DNA from: Flavobacterium psychrolimnae
Lineage (GTDB): Bacteria; Bacteroidota; Bacteroidia; Flavobacteriales; Flavobacteriaceae
Direction of reading: 5' to 3'
DNA: 64,000 nt
NCBI RefSeq assembly: GCF_003312425.1
Contig: NZ_QNUX01000004.1
Location: 186,001-250,000, forward strand
Every line of letters begins with the position of its first letter. Positions within the stretch are counted from its first letter, which is position 1. The notes under the pieces are model-generated. The model was not told the origin of the DNA. It was given only the letters and a program-made list of their open reading frames with translations, and did not search any database. The position numbers and the translations under genes are program-made. Below, piece after piece: positions 57,075 to 64,000 of this stretch.

Positions 57075-57476
57075 TTAATTGTGTTGTTCCTGAAAAACAT
57101 TCAATAAAATCTCGCCATCAATAATAGCATTTGGTGCTTCATTCATCAATTTAAGAATTCGTTTTGTGGCTATAGGATTAAGCCCCATATCAATCGCTAT
57201 TTGCTGAATAGTTGTCATTTCTTTTTTATGTAAAACACCATCACAATACATCAACAACGCCAATCTGTAAAATTGCTGAATGCGCAAAAACTCTGTTTTA
57301 ATAGGTAATTGTGGTAATTCCTGATGAAATAAATCTTTAAAAACAGCTATTTCGAAACTCAATTCTTTAGCAATAATTGCTAAAAAATCATACTCTCTCT
57401 TATGCAAATGTCCATCAACAGTGGAAAAAGCAATCATCTCTAAAAGTAAACTCCTCTTTTCTTCGAATGTATTCAT
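57075..57476 (-). CDS. TerB-like helical protein
   Basis: The ATG at 57476 is preferred over an adjacent TTG; 133 residues. All-helical, with MIAFSTVDGHLHKREYDFLAIIAKEL and LLMYCDGVLHKKEMTTIQQIA segments that repeat the TerB pattern of acidic metal-binding positions (DGxxxKxE). TerB domains are named after tellurite resistance, but most occur without that function. No other ter gene is near. Divergent from the esterase gene. Confidence 0.72.
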   Translation of the reverse strand: MNTFEEKRSLLLEMIAFSTVDGHLHKREYDFLAIIAKELSFEIAVFKDLFHQELPQLPIKTEFLRIQQFYRLALLMYCDGVLHKKEMTTIQQIAIDMGLNPIATKRILKLMNEAPNAIIDGEILLNVFQEQHN

Positions 57477-57532
57477 CAAATTATTATTTTTAGCTAAAAT
57501 ATTGTTTTTAAATCAAAACACAAAAACTAATA

Positions 57533-58354
57533 ATGATTCGACCACTATTCCTACTGCTACTCTTCTTTTTTACAATAGCAAAAATTACTGCTCAAGACTC
57601 TAAACCGTCAAAACAAAGTACTGCTTCAAAACAAGTTTCAACCTTTATGATTCAAGCACCGCAGCTACAAACGGAAAAGAAAATTTGGGTGTATTTACCA
57701 GAAAATTATGGAACTTCTAAAAAGAAATTCTCTATAATTTATATGCATGATGCTCAAAATTTATTTGATGTTAAAACTTCCTATTCAGGTGAATGGAATG
57801 TAGATGAGAAACTGGACAGCCTAAAAGCACAAGTTATTGTTGTGGGAATCGAACATGGAAATGACAAACGAATCGATGAATTAACGCCTTTTAAAAATGA
57901 GAAATATGGTGGAGGAAAAGCAGATAGTTATTTAGAATTTATCGTAAAAACTCTAAAACCGCAAATCGACAAAACATATCGAACAAAAACTAAAAAGAGA
58001 AATACTATTATTATGGGAAGTTCGCTTGGCGGGCTCACTTCGTATTATGCCATTTTAAAATATCCCGAAATATTTGGAAAAGCGGGTGTGTTTTCTCCTT
58101 CGTTTTGGTACAGTAAAGACATTTATGATTTGACTGAAAAATCCAAAAAGATAAAGTCTAAAATCTATTTCCTATGTGGCGATAGTGAAAGTGATGATAT
58201 GGTCTCAGATTTGAACAAAATGGAATATTTATTAAATTCAAATAGATGTTACTGTCTTAATTTGAATGAAAAAAAAATTATAAAAGGCGGACAACATAAT
58301 GAAAAATTATGGCGGGATGGTTTTGTGAAAGCCGTTTTATGGCTTGGTTATTAA
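57533..58354 (+). CDS. Secreted esterase-family alpha/beta hydrolase
   Basis: The 273-residue protein has a signal peptide (MIRPLFLLLLFFFTIAKITAQ). The putative esterase (esterase D-like) fold shows IWVYLPENYGTSKKKFSIIYMHDAQNLF, the nucleophile GSSLGGLTS (Ser near 163), SFWYS and a C-terminal GGQHNEKLW with the catalytic His. Related periplasmic esterases cleave ferulate, siderophore esters or acetyl groups; the substrate is unknown. It precedes the dipeptide epimerase by 50 bp. Confidence 0.83.
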   Translation: MIRPLFLLLLFFFTIAKITAQDSKPSKQSTASKQVSTFMIQAPQLQTEKKIWVYLPENYGTSKKKFSIIYMHDAQNLFDVKTSYSGEWNVDEKLDSLKAQVIVVGIEHGNDKRIDELTPFKNEKYGGGKADSYLEFIVKTLKPQIDKTYRTKTKKRNTIIMGSSLGGLTSYYAILKYPEIFGKAGVFSPSFWYSKDIYDLTEKSKKIKSKIYFLCGDSESDDMVSDLNKMEYLLNSNRCYCLNLNEKKIIKGGQHNEKLWRDGFVKAVLWLGY

Positions 58355-58404
58355 ATCTCCTGTTTAAAGAAACTCATTAATTTTAAGTACAAAATCAGAT
58401 TCAA

Positions 58405-59415
58405 ATGGAACTAATATTAAGAGAATACAACCTCAAATTAAAACATACATTCACGATTTCGAGAGAGTCCATAGACTTTCAGCCTTCTTTGATTGTGGAA
58501 TTAAAAAGTGACGGTTTCTCCGGTTTTGGCGAAGCAACTTCTAATCCGTATTACAAAACAACTGTTCCGATGATGATGCAGGATTTAGAAAAAATTCGTT
58601 CTGTAATTGAAGCTGCAACAAATGAAACACCTTCAGCATTTTGGGCAAAAATCCATCCTTATTTAAAAGATGACATGTTTGCTTTGTGCGCTTTGGATAT
58701 GGCATACAATGATTTATATGCACGCAAAAAAGGAAAGAAACTGTACGAATTGTGGAATTATACCATTGCCAAAAATCCATTGACAGATTACACAATTGGA
58801 ATTGCGTCTATTGAAAAAATGGTTGCTAAAATGAAGGAACTGCCTTGGCCGATTTATAAAATAAAATTGGGAACCAAAGAAGATATTGCTATTGTTACCG
58901 AACTTCGGAAACATACGAATGCTATTTTCAGAATTGACGCCAATTGCGGTTGGGGTGTGGAAGAAACCATCAATAATGCCATCGAGTTAAAGAAACTAGG
59001 AGTAGAATTTTTGGAACAACCCATGAAAGCGGACAATTGGGAAGGTCATAAAGAAGTTTTCAAACATTCGGTTTTACCAATAATAGCTGACGAAAGTTGC
59101 ATTATAGAAGAAGATGTAGCCAAATGTCACAACCATTTTCATGGTGTGAATGTGAAGTTGGTAAAATGTGGCGGATTAACTCCTGGAAGAAGAATGATTG
59201 AGGAAGCCAAAAAATTAGGTTTAAAAACGATGGTGGGCTGCATGACCGAATCAACTGTTGGGATATCTGCGATTGCGCATTTATTACCGCAACTGGATTA
59301 TGTAGACATGGACGGCGCATTGCTTTTGGCTGAAGATATTGCAAATGGTGTAACTATAGATTTTGGAAAAATAAAGTATTCTGATTTAAACGGAACTGGT
59401 GTAACTTTAATTTGA
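58405..59415 (+). CDS. Dipeptide epimerase (L-Ala-D/L-Glu epimerase type, enolase superfamily)
   Basis: The 336-residue enzyme belongs to the muconate-lactonising group of the enolase superfamily. Catalytic pair lysines lie in YKIKLG (about 152-154), metal ligands in RIDANCGW (Asp near 177), FLEQP (Glu near 203) and ADES (Asp near 228), the second lysine in VKLVKCGG, and the epimerase-specific DxD in VDMDGA near 306. These enzymes epimerise L-Ala-D-Glu from peptidoglycan turnover to L-Ala-L-Glu. The next gene starts 7 bp later. Confidence 0.87.
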   Translation: MELILREYNLKLKHTFTISRESIDFQPSLIVELKSDGFSGFGEATSNPYYKTTVPMMMQDLEKIRSVIEAATNETPSAFWAKIHPYLKDDMFALCALDMAYNDLYARKKGKKLYELWNYTIAKNPLTDYTIGIASIEKMVAKMKELPWPIYKIKLGTKEDIAIVTELRKHTNAIFRIDANCGWGVEETINNAIELKKLGVEFLEQPMKADNWEGHKEVFKHSVLPIIADESCIIEEDVAKCHNHFHGVNVKLVKCGGLTPGRRMIEEAKKLGLKTMVGCMTESTVGISAIAHLLPQLDYVDMDGALLLAEDIANGVTIDFGKIKYSDLNGTGVTLI

Positions 59416-59422
59416 TTTTAAA

Positions 59423-60454
59423 ATGAAAGTCAACCAATTTCCGGATCGAACAATTGAAATCGACAATGAAGAATATCTTTATTTTGGAGGAACAGCTTAT
59501 TTAGGTTTGTCAACGCATCCCGACTTTCAAAAACTGCTTATCAAAAATATTTTGAAATGGGGAACAGCTTATGGAAGTTCCCGAAGTGCCAATATTCAAC
59601 TAAGCGCGTATGAAGATGGAGAACGATTTTTAGCCGATTTCATAAAAGCGGATGCGGCACTTACGGTTTCTTCGGGCATGCTAGCGGGAAAATTAGTTAT
59701 TGAAATTCTGATACCGGAAACCGATTTATTTTTTCACTTTCCGGATACGCACGCGGCAATCAAAGTGCCAAACAGCTTACCGGTTTTTATCGGAGAAAAA
59801 TTAAATCCGCGTTTGTTGGATAATAGAACTGAAAAAATTACGATTCTTACGGATTCGGTTCCATCATTTTATGTACAGCCAATTAATCTTACGATTCTAA
59901 ATTCGATTCCCTCTCATAAAGAAATTACTTTGGTTATTGATGAATCGCATTCGCTTGGAATTTTGGGTACAAATGGTTGTGGAATTTATTCGACAATCAA
60001 TCTTCCTATTATTAAAAGAAAAATTATGGTGTCCTCTTTGGGCAAAGCCTTTGGGTTGACGGGTGGCGTAATTGCCAGCGATTCCGAATTTATTAATCAG
60101 ATTGCAACTCACGATACTTTTGTTTCCAGTGCTGGTATGAATGCCGCATTTGTGCAAACAATGGCTGATGCTACAGTAATTTATTTGCAACAGCATAAAA
60201 AATTAAAAGATAATTTGAACTACATTAATACTCGTTTAATTACAAACAAAGCAGTCCTTTTTGATCCTGAATATCCGCTCATTTATCCGAAAGTCGAAGG
60301 AATAAATGAAATTTTCACGGCAAATAAAATTATTGTAACCAATTTTAAATATCCAACGGACACTAAAGATTTAAACAGAATTGTAATTACTGCTAATCAC
60401 AAAAAAGAAGATTTGGATACTATAATTCACCTTCTGAACCAAAACCAATTCTGA
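59423..60454 (+). CDS. Class II (AONS-like) PLP-dependent aminotransferase-fold enzyme
   Basis: The 343-residue enzyme has the alpha-oxoamine synthase pattern: YLGLSTHPDF, WGTAYGSSRSANIQLSAYE, DESHSLGILG (Asp for the PLP pyridine) and the Schiff-base lysine in SSLGKAFGLTGG (about 205-216). It is shorter than BioF (about 385) and its tail is unlike BioF. Seven base pairs after the epimerase gene, it is cotranscribed and probably acts on the epimerase product or another amino acid. Confidence 0.83.
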   Translation: MKVNQFPDRTIEIDNEEYLYFGGTAYLGLSTHPDFQKLLIKNILKWGTAYGSSRSANIQLSAYEDGERFLADFIKADAALTVSSGMLAGKLVIEILIPETDLFFHFPDTHAAIKVPNSLPVFIGEKLNPRLLDNRTEKITILTDSVPSFYVQPINLTILNSIPSHKEITLVIDESHSLGILGTNGCGIYSTINLPIIKRKIMVSSLGKAFGLTGGVIASDSEFINQIATHDTFVSSAGMNAAFVQTMADATVIYLQQHKKLKDNLNYINTRLITNKAVLFDPEYPLIYPKVEGINEIFTANKIIVTNFKYPTDTKDLNRIVITANHKKEDLDTIIHLLNQNQF

Positions 60455-60462
60455 ATCTAAAA

Positions 60463-60495
60463 TTGTGGTCCAATTGCTTTTAAACCGTACCTTTG
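60463..60495 (+). promoter_or_regulatory. Promoter of the DUF1456 gene
   Basis: TTG (60463-60465), 22 bp, TACCTTTG (60488-60495), 15 bp before the ATG. Confidence 0.55.
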
Positions 60496-60510
60496 TAAAA
60501 AATATAGAAT

Positions 60511-60981
60511 ATGATGACAAATAACGATATCTTTAAAAAACTTCGTGTAGCCTTAATGTTACGCGATGATCAAATAGTTGAAATATTAGAATTAGTAGAT
60601 TTTAGAATCACTAAATCAGAATTGGGTGCTTTTTTCCGTGATGAAAAACATGAAAATTATATGGAATGTGGTGACCAAGTGTTGCGTAACTTCCTAAATG
60701 CATTGGTAATTCATTTACGTGGTACAAAGGAAAATCCAAAAAACCCAAATGATGTTTTAGCCAAACATAAAGCTCAAATTCCTGTAAAAGAAGGAGCTTC
60801 GGAAAGAGCAGAATTTAAAGCAAAGCCAAGAGACGAAGAACGATCAAGAGGTGATGAAAGTCCTTCAAAATCGAAACCTGCTGCTAAGAAACCATTCAAA
60901 AAACAATTCTCAAAAGGAACTCCAAAAGTTCAAGTTGTGGAGAAAGTGAAATTTAATTTCGGCAAGAATAAAAAATCATAA
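60511..60981 (+). CDS. DUF1456 (YehS-like) protein
   Basis: The 156-residue protein has two DUF1456 repeats (NNDIFKKLRVALMLRDDQIVEILELV and ITKSELGAFFRDEKHENYMECGDQVLRNFLNALVIHLRG; residues about 1-70). The C-terminal half is a basic, disordered Lys/Pro/Ser-rich tail ending FNFGKNKKS. Function is unknown in all members. Next gene follows by 2 bp. Confidence 0.85.
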   Translation: MMTNNDIFKKLRVALMLRDDQIVEILELVDFRITKSELGAFFRDEKHENYMECGDQVLRNFLNALVIHLRGTKENPKNPNDVLAKHKAQIPVKEGASERAEFKAKPRDEERSRGDESPSKSKPAAKKPFKKQFSKGTPKVQVVEKVKFNFGKNKKS

Positions 60982-60983
60982 CT

Positions 60984-61640
60984 GTGAAAACGGCATTGAT
61001 TATTGGCAGCACAGGTTTAATAGGCTCAGAATTATTAAATTTACTTTTGGAAAGTTCACATTACGATAAAGTAATCACTTTCGTAAAAAGAGATACAGGA
61101 ATAAAGCATCCAAAATTAACGCAACACGTTATTGATTTTGACAAGCCGCAAACCTATAAAGAATTAGTCGTTGGCGATGATTTCTTTTGCACGATTGGTA
61201 CAACAATCAAAAAAGCGGGAAGTAAAAAAGATTTTAGAAAAGTAGATTTTGAATATCCTCGACAGTTTGCTGCTTTTGCTTTGCAGAATAAAGTTCAAAA
61301 ATACTTGATTATTTCTTCTCTTAGCGCTGATGCAAATTCTGGAAATTTCTATTTGAAAACAAAAGGAGAAATTCAAGATTTTCTTAAAGATTGTAATTTC
61401 GAAAGCGTTGCTGTATTGCAACCTTCCCTTCTTTTGGGAAACCGAACTGAATTTAGATTCGGAGAAAAAGTGGGTGCATTTTTCATGAAAACACTTTCCT
61501 TCTTATTCCTTGGAAACTTGAAAAAGTACAAACCCATTGAAGGTAAAACAGTAGCCATAGCTCTTTTGAAAATTGCACAAACAAATAATAAAGGTTTCAA
61601 AATATTTGAATCAGATGCGATTCAAGAAATTGGAAACTAA
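60984..61640 (+). CDS. Atypical short-chain dehydrogenase (HTATIP2/TIP30-like Rossmann protein)
   Basis: The start is GTG, 2 bp after the DUF1456 stop, so translation is probably coupled. The 218-residue protein has the Rossmann motif IIGSTGLIGSELL (about 5-17), CTIGTTIKKAGS and a YLKTKGEIQ segment with the Tyr-x-x-x-Lys pair. These are typical of NAD(P)-binding atypical SDRs. No substrate is evident. Confidence 0.82.
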   Translation: MKTALIIGSTGLIGSELLNLLLESSHYDKVITFVKRDTGIKHPKLTQHVIDFDKPQTYKELVVGDDFFCTIGTTIKKAGSKKDFRKVDFEYPRQFAAFALQNKVQKYLIISSLSADANSGNFYLKTKGEIQDFLKDCNFESVAVLQPSLLLGNRTEFRFGEKVGAFFMKTLSFLFLGNLKKYKPIEGKTVAIALLKIAQTNNKGFKIFESDAIQEIGN

Positions 61641-61651
61641 TACAATATCAC

Positions 61652-61679
61652 AATCCTGAATGAGAGTTCAGGATTTTTT
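61652..61679 (+). terminator. DUF1456 operon terminator
   Basis: AATCCTGAA, TGAGAG loop, TTCAGGATT, then T residues. Confidence 0.9.
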
Positions 61680-61718
61680 GTATATTTAGTTTATCAAAAT
61701 GAATTTACACCTTCGAAT

Positions 61719-62240
61719 ATGAAATGCCTCCTCACCTTCTCCATATTATTTTTTACAACAATATTTTTTGGACAAAAGAATAAAATTGAACAACCAGCCA
61801 TGTTTTTTGATTCAAACTTCCTTTCGCTAAATTCGATGGAATATATCGAACCAAATGAAATTGAATCAATAAATGTTGTCAAAAAGGACACCACAATAAA
61901 TGGTGTTTTGTTTCGTGGCCTAATTAACATTACTTCCAAAAACCCTAAGAAATATGATTTAATAAGTTTGGAACAAATTAAATCTGAATTTACAAAAATC
62001 AAAAGTAACGATGTCATATATATGGTAAATAGAGCATTTATAACAGACAATATTGAAACATTCAAATTAGACCGAAACTATATTTTAAAAGTTGAAGTTA
62101 CTAATTCAGAAGAATTTTATAACTTAAGAGAGGGTAATACCAAATTTGACATCATCAACATCTTGGGTAAAACGAAAGAAAATTTAGAAAATAAAAATAA
62201 GATTTTATTAAGAGGTCATGAAGCAATAGGAGTTAAATAG
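61719..62240 (+). CDS. Secreted protein of unknown function with a TonB-plug-like stretch
   Basis: The 173-residue protein has a signal peptide (MKCLLTFSILFFTTIFFGQ). Residues about 40-70 (EPNEIESINVVKKDTTINGVLFRGLINITSK) resemble the end of a TonB plug domain, where a plug reads IESI.V.K......YG..G.NGVI.ITTK. A barrel is missing. It may be a lone plug-like domain rather than a truncated receptor, because the start and signal peptide are intact. Confidence 0.6.
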   Translation: MKCLLTFSILFFTTIFFGQKNKIEQPAMFFDSNFLSLNSMEYIEPNEIESINVVKKDTTINGVLFRGLINITSKNPKKYDLISLEQIKSEFTKIKSNDVIYMVNRAFITDNIETFKLDRNYILKVEVTNSEEFYNLREGNTKFDIINILGKTKENLENKNKILLRGHEAIGVK

Positions 62241-62271
62241 ATTCTGTTTCCAATACTATTTAAATCCAACT

Positions 62272-63837
62272 TTAAGAGCTACAGCTTAACATAGAACATC
62301 CAACTTTATCTCTGGCCCAATCGGGTCTTTTGGTAAACCATTTTTGAAAATTTGGTTGTTCATCATACGGTTTTTTTAGCATTTCGAATAACTCGTTTAG
62401 CAAAGAATAATCTCCCTTATCCGCATCATCAATACACAATTGCGCCATGTAATTTCGCAGCACGTATTTTGGATTAACTAAATTCATCTGCTCTTTTCTT
62501 TCAGAATCAGAAAGTGCTTCTTCATTAATTCGAATGGTGTACTTCTCTAACCAATCGTGCCAATCTTTCAAAATAGTTTGATCCAAATCCTTTTCATTAT
62601 AGAAAGCATCCTTTATGGAATTGAAAGCGGTTGTTGCTGCATCAGCTTTGGATAAATTACTTAGATTTCTAAAGAAAATGGTCATGTCAGTTTCTACCTT
62701 TTCAAGTAATTGAGTCAAACTCTGAATCAAAACAATATCGTGTTCTTTTTTGATTTGGAAACCGAGTTTATTTTGCATCATATTCAAATACTCTTTTTCG
62801 TAATCCGTGCTAAAAGCATCTAGAATAGTTTCCAGCGGTTTCGCTTCCTGAATTAAAGGATACAACGCATTCGCCAATTGGTATAGATTCCAGAGCGCAA
62901 TTTCAGATTGATTCCCAAAACGGTATCTTTTATATTGATTATCGGTGGTATTTGGCGTCCAACTGGAGTTGTAATCGTCCAACCAACCGTAAGGACCGTA
63001 ATCAATGGTGATGCCGTGAATAGACATATTATCGGTATTCATAACTCCATGAACAAAACCTACGCGTTGCCAATGCACAATCATCTTGAGTGTACTTTGG
63101 GTAACTTCTTGGAAAAAGGCAAGGTATTTTTCGACACCTTCTTGTTGAATATGAGGAAAATGATGTTTAATCGTAAAATCCGCCAATAATTTGAGATTAT
63201 CATGGTCTTCTCGGGAAGCAAATAATTCAAAACTTCCAAAACGAATAAAAGAAGGAGCCACTCTACAAACGATGGCGCCTTTTTCATAGGCAGGATTTCC
63301 ATTATACAAAACATCTCGCAATACTTGATCGCCAGAAAGCATTAGCGAAAGTGAACGTGTAGTAGGAACTCCTAAATAATGCATCGCTTCGGCACATAAA
63401 TGCTCTCGAATGGAAGAGCGTAAAACGGCAAAACCATCTGCTGTTCTGGAATATGGTGTAGGTCCTGCTCCTTTCAGTTGCAAAGTGTATGTCTTATTAT
63501 CATGAACTACTTCGCTAAGATTGATAGCACGCCCATCTCCCAATTGTCCCGCCCAATTCCCAAATTGATGACCAGCATAACACAAGGCAAAAGGTTTTGT
63601 CTCCGGATAAACAGTATTCCCGGAAAAAGTATTTAAAAAATCAGTTGAAAGTATATCTTCCTGAGAAAGACCAATAGCATTAGCTACTTCAATTGAAGCA
63701 TGAATCAAGGAAGGATTTGAAGGTTTTTTGGGTAATACATACGAATATGCTGATTGCTGAACCTGTCTTGGAGTATTTATTTCACTTTGATCAGCAGGCA
63801 ATTCAGCAGTAAAATTATTTTTTATCTGGAGTTTCAT
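62272..63837 (-). CDS. selO: Protein adenylyltransferase SelO (YdiU family)
   Basis: The ATG at 63837 begins the family start MKLQIKNNFTAELPAD, so the upstream extension to 63981 is not used; 521 residues. SelO is a pseudokinase-fold enzyme that transfers AMP to Ser, Thr or Tyr in an ATP-flipped orientation. Motifs: ETKPFALCYAGHQFGNWAGQLGDGRA, LQLKGAGPTPYSRTADG, HGVMNTDNMSIHG (catalytic loop) and IDYGPYGWLDDY (metal loop). The C-terminus ends CSS, with Cys where animal SelO has selenocysteine. Confidence 0.93.
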   Translation of the reverse strand: MKLQIKNNFTAELPADQSEINTPRQVQQSAYSYVLPKKPSNPSLIHASIEVANAIGLSQEDILSTDFLNTFSGNTVYPETKPFALCYAGHQFGNWAGQLGDGRAINLSEVVHDNKTYTLQLKGAGPTPYSRTADGFAVLRSSIREHLCAEAMHYLGVPTTRSLSLMLSGDQVLRDVLYNGNPAYEKGAIVCRVAPSFIRFGSFELFASREDHDNLKLLADFTIKHHFPHIQQEGVEKYLAFFQEVTQSTLKMIVHWQRVGFVHGVMNTDNMSIHGITIDYGPYGWLDDYNSSWTPNTTDNQYKRYRFGNQSEIALWNLYQLANALYPLIQEAKPLETILDAFSTDYEKEYLNMMQNKLGFQIKKEHDIVLIQSLTQLLEKVETDMTIFFRNLSNLSKADAATTAFNSIKDAFYNEKDLDQTILKDWHDWLEKYTIRINEEALSDSERKEQMNLVNPKYVLRNYMAQLCIDDADKGDYSLLNELFEMLKKPYDEQPNFQKWFTKRPDWARDKVGCSMLSCSS

Positions 63838-63905
63838 AATAACTAAAAAAGTTAAAAACAAAGATAATTGTTGTGAGTCAGAAAACTTTGCAATTTCAAT
63901 TATTA

Positions 63906-63926
63906 TTGTGATTTGTTCAATCACAA
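63906..63926. promoter_or_regulatory. Inverted repeat upstream of selO
   Basis: TTGTGATT and AATCACAA are exact complements around TGTTC, about 69 bp upstream of the selO start. The TGTGA half-sites resemble Crp sites, but the spacer (9 bp between TGTGA and TCACA) is too long for Crp. Confidence 0.4.
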
Positions 63927-63941
63927 AATTTATTTTATTCC

Positions 63942-63978
63942 AAAAAAAAATCCTGTTCGCCGTAGCAAACAGGATTTT
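63942..63978 (-). terminator. Minus-strand terminator of a gene beyond the window
   Basis: Minus strand: AAAATCCTGTT, a 10-nt loop, AACAGGATTT, then an 8-9 T-run. It would close a gene to the right of position 64000. Confidence 0.85.
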
Positions 63979-64000
63979 CAATATATAACATTTTTTCTAA

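Noticed and set aside
57075..57476. Tellurite-resistance operon
   Set aside because: Only one TerB-like gene is present, with no other ter genes; TerB domains often occur outside tellurite resistance.
63906..63926. Crp binding site
   Set aside because: The half-sites look right but the spacing is 9 bp instead of 6.
63838..63981. N-terminal extension of selO
   Set aside because: It covers an inverted repeat and the terminator of the next gene; no SelO homology there.

Overview
The window looks like ordinary chromosome of a Flavobacterium or close relative (Flavobacteriaceae, Bacteroidota). The DNA is AT-rich. Promoters carry the Bacteroidota -7 element TAnnTTTG instead of a sigma70 -10 box, and starts lack clear Shine-Dalgarno sites. 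Several families are typical of or restricted to the phylum: a long NusB, PUR/DUF3276, DUF5723, DUF4249, FecR with a C-terminal DUF4974-like part, and a fused cyclophilin-FKBP. No tRNA, rRNA, CRISPR array, transposase or phage gene was found.

Layout. 0-2.1 kb: a Tat-exported HAD hydrolase (cut by the window start) with a TetR regulator, both preceded by the same palindrome, then trmH. 2.1-2.6 kb: an intergenic repeat block. 2.6-14.2 kb: zinc-less sirtuin, purB, a CPA2 antiporter, a kefF-kefC-like pair, guaB and a P-type ATPase. 14.2-18.2 kb (minus strand): a DUF5723 protein overlapped by a lipoprotein gene, HMG-CoA lyase and pyrD. 18.5-24.3 kb: secreted coiled-coil protein, pepT, a YdeI-like protein, a Lys/Ala-rich basic protein, yajC, nusB and leucine dehydrogenase. 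24.5-32.5 kb: ABC exporter, PUR protein, sulfurtransferase, CsaA, a structured leader in front of a membrane-anchored glutamate-synthase-like protein with a Rnk-like partner, a hydrolase, and the dual immunophilin.

32.8-37.6 kb is the accessory part. Five minus-strand genes encode small lipoproteins or secreted proteins and one HEPN protein. Most are separated by palindrome-rich spacers that share sequence with each other, so the stretch looks like an array of single-gene units. 37.7-47.8 kb returns to core genes: trmD, rplS with a leader, monomeric icd, a TonB receptor with a DUF4249 lipoprotein, thiamine pyrophosphokinase, a lipoprotein hydrolase and rlmF. 48.2-53.6 kb is a complete ECF sigma / FecR anti-sigma / STN-type TonB receptor signalling unit. 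53.7-64 kb: uvrB, a PD40 propeller lipoprotein, a TerB-like protein, an esterase, a dipeptide epimerase with an AONS-like PLP enzyme, DUF1456, an atypical SDR, a small secreted protein and SelO.

The least explained features are: (i) the promoter, three-helix leader, 33-codon ORF and terminator stacked at 28.15-28.38 kb; (ii) the cassette-like accessory array with its shared spacers; (iii) two copies of a hairpin repeat with conserved ends and unrelated cores (37.7 and 45.0 kb); (iv) the paired TetR operators at 0.7 and 1.3 kb.
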